A stretch of DNA of 64,000 bases. It comes from Aeromicrobium tamlense (lineage in GTDB: Bacteria > Actinomycetota > Actinomycetes > Propionibacteriales > Nocardioidaceae). Of the stretch, positions 35,000 to 46,215 are shown piece by piece (the stretch's first letter is position 1; every line of letters begins with the position of its first letter). The notes beneath the pieces are model-generated. The model did no database searches. It worked only from the letters and a program-made list of their open reading frames with translations, and was not told the origin of the DNA. A program made the position numbers and the translations under genes. The stretch lies in contig NZ_JACBZN010000001.1 in assembly GCF_013408555.1 (NCBI RefSeq), positions 2,604,001 through 2,668,000 of the forward strand. Reading direction: 5' to 3'.

Positions 35000-35069
35000 G
35001 AAGTCTTCCCTGCGGCGCTCCGGAGCACTAGCGTGTGACGCACCTCACCACCGGCCTCCAGGAGACCTC

Positions 35070-36620
<1,551 letters not shown>

Positions 36621-36621
36621 G

Positions 36622-37233
36622 TCAGGAGACCGACTCGATCACGACGTCGTTCTTCGGAGCGACGCCGTCCGCGCCGTTGCCCTCCTCGGCGATGGCGCGG
36701 GCGGCCTCCATCCCGGCCTCGTCGACCGTGCCGAAGACCGTGTAGGCGGCGGGCAGCGCGGCGTCCTCGAGGACGATGAAGAACTGCGAGCCGTTCGTGT
36801 CGGGGCCGCTGTTGGCCATGGCGAGCGTGCCGGCGGGGTAGGTCTCGTCGCCGGTCAGCTCGTCGTCGAAGCTGTAGCCGGGGCCGCCGGTGCCCGTGGC
36901 GGACGGGTCGCCGCACTGCAGCACGAAGCCGGGCACGAGGCGGTGGCACTTCGTGCCGTCGAAGTAGCCCTGCTCGGCCAGCGACGCGAACGAGTTCACG
37001 GTGCACGGCGCGGTGTCGGGCGTGAGCGTGAGGCCGAAGTCGCCGCGGTTGGTCTTGACCGTGAGCTGCTCGGGGGCGAGCAAGTCGGACGGCGGGAGCT
37101 TCGCGTCCTTCGCGGCCGCGGACTCCTCGACGTACGAGCACTCGCTCGAGCCGGCGTCGGAGTCGTCGCCGCCTCCACAGGCCGCGAGGAGCGGGAGGGC
37201 CAGGACCGACAGGAGCAGGAGTCGCACGCGCAT
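36622..37233 (-). CDS. Cyclophilin-type peptidyl-prolyl isomerase lipoprotein
   Basis: A 203-residue exported cyclophilin. The signal peptide ends in lipobox LLAAC with Cys19 and is followed by a Gly/Asp/Ser linker. The isomerase domain (about 55-203) has GDFGLTLTPDTAPCTVNSFASL, YFDGTKCHRLVPGFVLQCGD (catalytic Arg), GPGYSFDDEL and the NSGPDTNGSQFFIVLEDA strand, then YTVFGTVDEAGME. It would assist folding of exported proteins outside the membrane. ATG 37233 is preceded by TAGGGT (37241-37246) with a 7-nt gap. Confidence 0.92.
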   Translation of the reverse strand: MRVRLLLLSVLALPLLAACGGGDDSDAGSSECSYVEESAAAKDAKLPPSDLLAPEQLTVKTNRGDFGLTLTPDTAPCTVNSFASLAEQGYFDGTKCHRLVPGFVLQCGDPSATGTGGPGYSFDDELTGDETYPAGTLAMANSGPDTNGSQFFIVLEDAALPAAYTVFGTVDEAGMEAARAIAEEGNGADGVAPKNDVVIESVS

Positions 37234-37256
37234 GGGGAAGACCCTAGCGAGCGGCT

Positions 37257-37607
37257 TCAGGGGACGAGCGGCAGCAGTGGCGAGAGGTCGGATCGCTCGC
37301 CACTGGCCCGCACGGACGCGTCGGCCCAGGCGAGCCGGCCGCGCGCGAGGGCGATCCAGGTCTCGGCGTCGGTCTCGACGACCGCCGGCGGGGTGCCGCG
37401 CGTGTGGCTCGCCCCGGCGATGCACTGGATCGCGGCGAACGGCGGGATGCGGACCTCGACGCTGTGCCCCGGCGCCTTGCGCTGGAGCAGGGCCAGCAGG
37501 TGCTTCGTGGCGGCCTTGAGGTCGGCGCGGTCGGCCTCGCCGGCGTCGATGCGCGCGCAGATCTGCGCGAACTCGGCGAGGTCGATCGGGGTCAGGGTGC
37601 GCGCCAC
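37257..37607 (-). CDS. Sterol-carrier-like (SCP2 superfamily) small protein
   Basis: A 116-residue protein with the pattern of the actinobacterial sterol carrier family protein found near purF in mycobacteria (Rv0807-like): a helical N-terminus LAEFAQICARIDAGEADRAD, LKAATKHLLALLQRKAPGHSVEVRIPPFAAIQCI and the C-terminal DAETWIALARGRLAWADA, which resembles the second half of SCP2 and MDMPI-type domains. It may bind a hydrophobic ligand; the function is not established. GTG 37607 is preceded by TAGGGT (37614-37619) with a 6-nt gap. Confidence 0.75.
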   Translation of the reverse strand: MARTLTPIDLAEFAQICARIDAGEADRADLKAATKHLLALLQRKAPGHSVEVRIPPFAAIQCIAGASHTRGTPPAVVETDAETWIALARGRLAWADASVRASGERSDLSPLLPLVP

Positions 37608-37643
37608 CCGGTCACCCTATCCGGCCCACTGAACGAGGTTTCC

Positions 37644-37711
37644 TGTCACTTCACGAGGGTTGCGAACCTCGTGAAGTGACAGTTTCCCCGGTTAACCGGG
37701 GAAACCGTCAC
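37644..37711 (-). terminator. Tandem, mutually exclusive hairpins after rmlCD
   Basis: TGTCACTTCACGAGG (37644-37658) pairs with its complement (37667-37681). Directly next to it a perfect 24-bp palindrome (37682-37705, arm GTTTCCCCGGTT) pairs with itself, and its flanks GTGAC (37676-37680) and GTCAC (37707-37711) can extend that stem. GTGAC can join only one of the two. Reading on the minus strand, the pair follows the rmlCD stop at once, so termination is likely; no T-tract is present. Confidence 0.6.
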
Positions 37712-39009
37712 TCCGGCAGCCGCAGCGCGGAGTGGCGGGGGCGGGGGGCGGCGGGGCGGCCGGCGAGGTACTCCTCGGTGCTGACGCCGCGGACGTCGGC
37801 GGGGTCGCGGCCCTCCTCGGCGAAGACCCGGCGCGCGATGTCGGCCCACGACTCCACCGGGCCGCGGCCCGTGACGTGGTGGATGCCGTACGGCGCCTCG
37901 GACCGCAGCAGGTCGACGATGCCCTCGGCCAGCACCGACGCGGGCGTCAGCCGGCCGTGCTGGTCGTTCACCACCGACGGCGAGACGCCCTCGCGCGCGA
38001 GCCGGCGCATCGTGTCGACGAAGTTCGCGCCCTCGCCCACGACCCAGCTGGTGCGCACGAGGTAGTGCCGCGGGACGACCGACGTCACCGCCTCGGTGGC
38101 CGCCTTCGTCTGGCCGTAGACGCCCAGCGGGGAGACGGGCTCGTCCACGCGGTGCTCCTCGACCGTGCCGTCGAAGACGTAGTCGCTCGAGACGTTGACG
38201 AACGTCAGGCCGCGGTCGTTCGCGATCCGCGCCATCGCGGCGACCCCGGTGACGTTGATCGCCCAGCACAGCCGCCGGCCCTCGGGCGTCTCGGCGCCGT
38301 CCACGTTCGTGTAGGCGGCGGCGTTGATCAGCGTGCCGACGCCGCTCCAGTCGATCGAGTCGAGGGTCTCGGGGCGCGCGAGGTCGACCTCGGGGAGGTC
38401 GTGGAACTCGGCGTCGGGCAGCACCTGCTGCAGCGCCCGGCCGAGCTGGCCGCCCGCGCCGATCACGACCGTGCGTCGCGGCGCCATCGGGGCGACCTCG
38501 GCCAGCAGCGGGTGGGCGCGGTCCTTCTCGGACATCTCGCCCACCGGCAGCGGCCACGGGATCGCGACCTCGGGGTCGAGCAGGTTGACGTTGGCGTAGA
38601 CCGCGTCGGGGCTCCAGTGCTCGTTCACGAGGTACGAGTAGGCCGTGTCGTCGTCGAGCACCTGGAACGAGTTGGCGACCCCGCGCGGCACGAAGACGGC
38701 CGTGCGCGGGTCGAGCTCGGTCCAGAAGGTGGCGCCGAACGACTCCCCCTCGCGCAGGTCGACCCACGCCCCGAACGCCCGGCCCGCCGCCACCGACACG
38801 TACTTGTCCCACGGCTCGGCGTGGATGCCGCGGATCGTGCCCGCGGCGGCGTTGAAGGAGACGTTCTGCTGCACCGGCCCGAAGTCGGGCAGGCCGGCCG
38901 CGACCATCCGCTCGCGCTGCCAGTTCTCCTTGAACCAGCCGCGGTTGTCCTCGTGCACGTCCAGGTGCACCACCAGCAGGCCGGGGACGGGTGCCGTCTC
39001 GATCCTCAT
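37708..39009 (-). CDS. Fused dTDP-4-dehydrorhamnose 3,5-epimerase / reductase (RmlC-RmlD)
   Basis: A 433-residue two-domain enzyme for the last two steps of dTDP-L-rhamnose synthesis. Residues 1-175 are RmlC: FNAAAGTIRGIHAEPWDKYV has catalytic His63 and Lys69, and the YLVNEHWSPDAVYAN segment has the acid Tyr. The substrate loop reads VPRGVANSFQVL where stand-alone RmlC usually has A-H-G-F. Residues 178-433 are RmlD: VVIGAGGQLGRALQ, NVSSDYVFDGT, YGQTKAATEA (Y-x-x-x-K) and VRTSWVVGEGANFV. Separate genes are usual in model species. The stop lies inside the 37644-37711 hairpin region; rmlB ends 9 bp before its start. Confidence 0.92.
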   Translation of the reverse strand: MRIETAPVPGLLVVHLDVHEDNRGWFKENWQRERMVAAGLPDFGPVQQNVSFNAAAGTIRGIHAEPWDKYVSVAAGRAFGAWVDLREGESFGATFWTELDPRTAVFVPRGVANSFQVLDDDTAYSYLVNEHWSPDAVYANVNLLDPEVAIPWPLPVGEMSEKDRAHPLLAEVAPMAPRRTVVIGAGGQLGRALQQVLPDAEFHDLPEVDLARPETLDSIDWSGVGTLINAAAYTNVDGAETPEGRRLCWAINVTGVAAMARIANDRGLTFVNVSSDYVFDGTVEEHRVDEPVSPLGVYGQTKAATEAVTSVVPRHYLVRTSWVVGEGANFVDTMRRLAREGVSPSVVNDQHGRLTPASVLAEGIVDLLRSEAPYGIHHVTGRGPVESWADIARRVFAEEGRDPADVRGVSTEEYLAGRPAAPRPRHSALRLPE

Positions 39010-39018
39010 CGCGCTCCC

Positions 39019-40917
<1,899 letters not shown>

Positions 40918-40945
<28 letters not shown>

Positions 40946-43077
40946 GGTCCCAGCCACGCGTCGACCACGCGCGCGGCGGCGTGGCCGTCGTCGAGCGGGG
41001 CGTACCGCTGGCGGAACGCGCGCGCCTGGTCCGACGAGGCTCCCGCGAGCGCCTCGATCACCTGGTCGGTGGAGGTCGCGATCGGTCCCGGCGGCGTCTC
41101 CTGGAGGTCGAGGTAGAAGCCGCGGTCGTCGCGGTACTCCTCCACGTCGGGCACGAGCAGCACCTGGGGCCGCTCGGTGACGGCGAAGTCGAACATCACC
41201 GAGGAGTAGTCGGTGACGAGCACGTCGGCGGCGGCGAGCAGCGCCGTGATGTCGGGGTGCGCGGTGACGTCGAGGACGCCGGGTGAGCTGATCCGGCCTC
41301 GCCCCGCCGCGGCGTTGCTGTGGCTGCGGAGCAGGACGGTGGCGCCGGTGCGCTCGTGCACCCGCGCCGCGTCGAGGTGCGACACGAAGGCGCGGCGGCC
41401 CTGCTCGGTGCGGGCGGTGTCGCGCCACGTGGGGGCGTACAGGACGACGCGCTCGTCGCCGAGCCCGAGCGCCTCGCGCGTGGACTGCCGCAGGAGATCG
41501 GCCCCCTCTCCGGCGAGCGCGTCGTTGCGCGGGTAGCCCTCGAGGATGACCCGGCCGTCGAAGCCGAGCGCCTGCGGCAGCACGCCTGCGGCGAAGGAGT
41601 TCTGCGCGAGCAGCGCCTCCCACGCGCCGGCCTCGCGCGCCATCGCCGCGGTGTAGCCGGCCGAGAGCCGCGGCGAGGCGATGTCGCGGCCGATCCGCTT
41701 GAGCGGGGTGCCGTGCCAGGTCTGGAGGTAGCGCTGACCCTCGCGGAAGCGGACGTAGTGCGGGAACTCCGCATTGTTGACGAGGTACCTCGCGTGGGTG
41801 AACGCGTCGTGCCACTCGCGGGAGTGCAGCAGGATCGGACGGGAGCCCTCGGGCACGGCGACGGAGTGGTCGGTGACGACGAAGTCGACGGGGATGCCGC
41901 GACGGACCAGCTCACGCGCGACGGGTGCCACGCTGTCGCCGGCACCGCTGCCGCCGAAGCACATGGCGACGGCACGGTCGCGCAGCGGACCGGCGTTCTC
42001 GCGGACCTCGTCGAGGAGGAGTCGCTGACGACGGCGGCCCCGGTCCTCCACGGGGATCGGGTTCCTGACGACGAGGGCGACGCCGGGCTCGCCGGAGGTC
42101 CAGCCGCGTGCCGTGACGAGCAGGTCGACGAGGTCGATCGCCCGCTCGGCCAGGGGCAGCGCCAGCGCTGCCGGGTCGGCGAGGTCGAGGGGCACGTCGG
42201 CGGTGACGGCGAAGCGACCGGCGGGAATGGTGGCGGCCGCACCGAACCGGTCGACGCGGGCGTCGAGGTGCAGTGGGGACGGCCCGCCTCCCCAGGCCTC
42301 GGAGACGGCCGCCACGGTCAGCTCGTGGTCGCCGGCGGCGAGGCGGACGCCGGACGCGGTGGGGACGACGGCGAGGGGCACGGCTCCGTCGAGCGCGGGC
42401 ACGACGACCTCGGCCGTGCGGACGACCTGGTCGGACGTGACCGTGACGGTGAGGGTGATCGGCTGGCTACGGTCGAGGCCGATCGCGGTCCACCAGGACG
42501 CGCCGGTCTGGTCGGCCCACCGCTCCCCGCTCTCGGCGTCGGCGACCGGGTCGGGCCGCATCGTGACGTCCGCCTCGACGGTGCCGTCGCTCGTCGTCGC
42601 GGTCACCGCGACGGTGTCGACGTCGGGGTCGAAGGCGAGGCCGGAGATGAAGCTGGTGCCGGCGACGTACACGGGCGACGAGCCGGCGGCCTCGACGGTG
42701 ACGCGGAGGGCGAGGTCGTGCTCCTGCGCGGCGAGCAGCCAGCCGGGAACCTCGATGCCCTCGCCGAGGTCGATGCGATGCGTGCCGCGATGGACGAGGA
42801 ACGAGGGCCCGTGGACGGTGCGCGACTCTGCCAGCCGGTCCACGGTCTCGCGGTCGCCGTGCGCGGCCGCGTAGAGGGCCGCGCGGTCGCGGACGGGCAG
42901 GTCGAGCCAGTCGGCGCGGTTCCAGGTGGCGGCTCCGGACTCGGCCTCGGCGACGAGGGCCCGCCATTGCTGGGCGTCGAGCCGGAAGGCGGTGCGCACG
43001 CGCTTGGCGAGGGCCGGCGGCGACGGGGCGTCGCCGTGCCGGCGCAGCCGCTGCACGATCCTGCGCACGAGATCCAT
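40918..43077 (-). CDS. CDP-glycerol glycerophosphotransferase-like wall polymer synthase
   Basis: A 719-residue protein. The C-terminal 370 residues match TagB/TagF-type transferases that add glycerol- or polyol-phosphate to wall teichoic acid: [59 protein letters not shown] and [20 protein letters not shown]. The HGTPLKR histidine and the TDYSS region are the catalytic and CDP-binding signatures. The first 330 residues are a beta-rich region of unknown role containing [23 protein letters not shown] 43077 follows TAGGTT (43084-43089) by 6 nt. It is paralogous to the gene at 46212. Confidence 0.85.
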
Positions 43078-43112
43078 CCGGTCAACCTACCGATCGGTGG
43101 GCGCGGGTCGGG

Positions 43113-44377
43113 TCACCCGGTGAGGCTCAGGGGTCGGTAGTGGTGGTTGCGTCGCCAGGGCTCGCCGGGACGCCGGCGAAACTCGACGATCTGGTCGGTG
43201 GGATGGAGTCGGAGATCCCAGTCGCGGTCGTGCACCTCGTGGTGGTGGCGTGAGCAGAGCAGCACCCCGTCGTCGACGGTGGTGGGACCGCCGCGTGACC
43301 ACGGCACGAGGTGGTGGCTCTCGCACCAGCCGGGTGACCGGTCGCAGCCGGGGAAGGCACAGCCGAGGTCGCGCTGCGCCAGTGCCCGTCGCTGGGCGAC
43401 GGAGTGGAGCCGCTCCTCGCGCCCGAGGTCGAGGACCTGGGACTCGCCGCTCAGCACCAGGGGCAGGATGCCCGCGTCGCAGGCGAGGCGCCGGAGCTGG
43501 CCGGCGGAGACGGCCGTGCCGTGCTCGGTGACCCCGGCGCGGTCGGTGGCGCCTCGCAGGCTGGCCTCGTCGACCGTGACGACGAGCGTGGCCGGCACGC
43601 CGCCGTGGTTGCCGAAGCCGTCCTTCGGCAGGTGGCGCACGAGCCGGACGAACGCCTCGCCCTGGGCGCGCCGACGATCGATGACGCCGTCCTGCTTGCG
43701 GGGCGCCGTGGCGGAGTCCATGAGGGAGCGCAGCAGGTCGCCCGTGACGGCGTCGACCTCGAAGCCGCCCTTGACCAGGCCGGTGGCGGGATCGGGTCGG
43801 ATCATCCAGAACGAGGCCTCGGCGGCCTGCGGCGTTCCTCGCCGTCGAGGAGCTGGTTCTCGATCGCGTCGGCGCGGCGCACGTCGACGACCTCGACCGC
43901 GCGGCGGGCCTTGCGGCGCAGCTGCTCGAGCGGGAGGTCGGGCGCGGCCGCGGTGAGGTCGGACTCGACGGCGCGCCGCTCGTCGGTGGTGAGGTCGGCC
44001 GGAAGGCCTTGGAGGGCCTCGGTGACGATGCGGGCCTTGTCGGCCGACATTCCGTCGCGACCGAGGGCCTCGCGCAGCACGGGCGCGGTCTCGAGCTGCT
44101 GGGCCAGGCGGACCTGCTGGGCCGCCTCGCGACGCGAGACCCCAGCTTCCCGGGCGACGAGCGCGGCCATCGAGATCTCCCCGGCCGCACGGTGCGCCTC
44201 GGCGCGGGAGGCCTCGGCCATCGCCGCGAGCCCCAGCGCCGTGGCCTTGCGCACGAGGTCCTGCGCCAGCCGATTCAGCCGGACGAGCTCGTCGGCGGTG
44301 AGCTCGGTCAGGTCGCACGCCAGTGCCGCATCGAGAGCCCGCGGCCCCGACTCGATCTGACTGAACACCCGATGCAC
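43113..44377 (-). pseudogene. DUF222-HNH endonuclease (13E12-like), broken by a frameshift
   Basis: Two overlapping frames make one DUF222-HNH protein of about 421 residues. The first (from GTG 44377) gives the helical DUF222 part ending in ADAIENQLLDGEERR; the second carries on with AAEASFWMIRPDPATGLVKG and ends in the HNH nuclease domain, CAFPGCDRSPGWCESHHLVPW, VDDGVLLCSRHHHEVHDRDW. The shift lies near 43826-43836 and needs one base more (a -1 step); one missing base in CGCCGCAGGCCGCC explains it. There is no slippery heptamer, so this looks like a disabled gene or sequencing error. An SOS-like box precedes it. Confidence 0.8.
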
Positions 44378-44394
44378 GCGTCCCCCGACGACCC

Positions 44395-44439
44395 TCGAAC
44401 TGATGTTCTGAGTCTACCGCATTGGGCCCAACACAACAA
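44395..44439 (-). promoter_or_regulatory. Promoter with LexA-like SOS box for the HNH gene
   Basis: On the minus strand TTGTTG (complement of 44434-44439), a 17-nt spacer and TAGACT (complement of 44411-44416) form a good sigma-70-type promoter. Directly downstream, plus-strand TCGAAC-TGAT-GTTCTG (44395-44410) matches the actinobacterial LexA consensus TCGAAC-N4-GTTCGA at 10 of 12 defined positions. The gene starts 18 bp further on. Confidence 0.6.
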
Positions 44440-44442
44440 GCA

Positions 44443-46215
44443 TCAATCCGAGCTCGATGCGTGGTCGCGCTGCCACCAGAAGGTCAGCTGCTCGCGCGGC
44501 ACCTGCGGCTGCACGACCACCTTCAGCCGGCGCGGCCCGCCGAGCGCGAGGTACCCCTGCCGGTCCTCCATCTCGACGTCCCACGGCAGCCGGAGCGCCA
44601 GCGACTGGTCGACCAGCCCGGGCACCTCGTGCTCGCCGATCTCGGCCGGGATCTCGATCGCCGCCGGGTCCCTCAGGTCGCCCTCCCACGGCACGACCTC
44701 GTCGATCGTCAGCGCCCACGGCTCCTCGCCCGTCAGAGCGACGTCGCCAGCCCGCTGGCGGATCGCGGCCGAGCCCGTCGGATCGATCCGGGTGACGACC
44801 TCTCGACGCGTTCGTCCGCGATGTGTCACCTCCAGCACGAGCTCCGACGAGTCGACGTCGTCGAGGTCGGGCAGCTCCAGCTCGAGATCCCAGACACTGT
44901 CCTCGTTGCTGCGGCGGGTGGTGCGGACCCGATGGCCGATGAACTCCGCGGAGGGCGCCACGGTGAACTCGCGCTCCCAGCCCGTGATGTCGCGCAGCCA
45001 GGCACGACACGTCGGCGCATCGCCGTCGACATGGCGCAGCCACGCGGCGACCGTCAGGCGCAGGCCGGACTCGTCGAGGTGCGCCCGCAGGATCGTCGCG
45101 TCGAGCGGCGTCTGCCGCTGCGACAGGACACGCGCCTCGTCGGGCACGTCCGGGTCGCCCGTGAAGGGAAAGACCAGCGCGGGCTCCCCACCCACCTCGT
45201 CCGATCGGAGCGAGGCGAGCTCGAACCCGCCTTGCTCGACGAACGTCGCGACGTCGGACGCGCGTCCGGCCCGCAGCAGCGCGTAGACGACCCGCGCCTC
45301 GGCCGGCGCCTCGGCGAGATCGAGGTCCGGCTCCGCCAGCAGGTCGAGCGCCCCGCGGAACAGCCGCTCGCGATACCCCTCGTCCTCGACCTTCGCGAGC
45401 GTGCGGAGGTACCGCGGCACGTCGTTCGACAGCACCTGCGAGGCGCGCGCGGCGCGGGCACCGGGCACAGTGTCGAGCGCATCGAGACTCAACGCGATCG
45501 CGTCGAAGAACGCGCCGATGGACCGCTCGGTGGCCTCACGCGTGATGGAGCCGGGCCGCACCCGCCAGAGGTACGTGGGGTACGGCACGAGGTCGATGCG
45601 ATCGGCCGCCGCGAACGCCCGCGCCGTGACCTCCTGGTCCTCGTAGAGGACGCCCTCGCGGAACGCCAGACCGGCACGGTCCCAGAAGCTGCGGCGGTAC
45701 ACCTTCGACCACGCCGTCGCCTGCGCCAGGATCTCGGGGTGCTCGTGCGCGACGACGGTGCTCGTGCGCTCGTCGTAGAACTCGGCGACCCAAGGCGGCG
45801 TGGGACTGATGGATCCCAGGTCGCGGAACTGCTGGTACGGCAGCAGCGCATAGTCCGCACTCGTCCTCTGCAAGGAGTCCAGCCCTTCCCACAGACCGAT
45901 CGCGTTCACCCGGTCGTCGGAATCGACGAACGTCAGGTACGGCGCCGTGGCGTGCTCGATGCCGGTCATGCGCGCGGCACTGAGGCCGCCGTTCGGGCGG
46001 GTCACGACCGTCACCCGAGCATCGCGGCGGGCGTGCTTCCGCGCGATCTTCGCACTGCCGTCCGGCGACCCGTCGTCGACCACGATGACCTGGAACGGCG
46101 CCTCCGGCTGTTCGAGGATCGAGTCCAGGCACTCCGCCAGGTACTCCTCGACGTCGTACACGGGCACGATCACGCTCAGCAGTGGCTCGGGAGCCGCCTT
46201 GCGGAACAGCCTCAC
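44443..46215 (-). CDS. Family 2 glycosyltransferase with C-terminal beta-rich domain
   Basis: A 590-residue protein. Residues 1-240 are a GT-A domain: LLSVIVPVYDVEEYLAECLD, QVIVVDDGSPDGSAKIA, RPNGGLSAARMTGIEHA and the D-x-D motif TFVDSDDRVN, then WSKVYRRSFWDRAGLAF and YEDQEVTARAF. Such enzymes transfer sugars to wall polymers. From about 370 the protein turns into beta-rich modules with SVWDLELELPDLDDVDSSEL. A very similar layout occurs in TarS-like teichoic acid glycosyltransferases. GTG 46215 overlaps the stop of the upstream gene (GTGA), so they are coupled. There is no signal peptide. Confidence 0.85.
   Translation of the reverse strand: MRLFRKAAPEPLLSVIVPVYDVEEYLAECLDSILEQPEAPFQVIVVDDGSPDGSAKIARKHARRDARVTVVTRPNGGLSAARMTGIEHATAPYLTFVDSDDRVNAIGLWEGLDSLQRTSADYALLPYQQFRDLGSISPTPPWVAEFYDERTSTVVAHEHPEILAQATAWSKVYRRSFWDRAGLAFREGVLYEDQEVTARAFAAADRIDLVPYPTYLWRVRPGSITREATERSIGAFFDAIALSLDALDTVPGARAARASQVLSNDVPRYLRTLAKVEDEGYRERLFRGALDLLAEPDLDLAEAPAEARVVYALLRAGRASDVATFVEQGGFELASLRSDEVGGEPALVFPFTGDPDVPDEARVLSQRQTPLDATILRAHLDESGLRLTVAAWLRHVDGDAPTCRAWLRDITGWEREFTVAPSAEFIGHRVRTTRRSNEDSVWDLELELPDLDDVDSSELVLEVTHRGRTRREVVTRIDPTGSAAIRQRAGDVALTGEEPWALTIDEVVPWEGDLRDPAAIEIPAEIGEHEVPGLVDQSLALRLPWDVEMEDRQGYLALGGPRRLKVVVQPQVPREQLTFWWQRDHASSSD

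Noticed and set aside
37644-37711. CRISPR or integration (att) site
   Set aside because: There are no spaced direct repeats, no cas or integrase gene and no tRNA nearby. The region is explained by two hairpins.
43826-43836. Programmed -1 frameshift in the HNH gene
   Set aside because: There is no X-XXY-YYZ slippery heptamer or A/T-rich slip run at the junction, and no downstream pseudoknot is obvious. A one-base loss is simpler.
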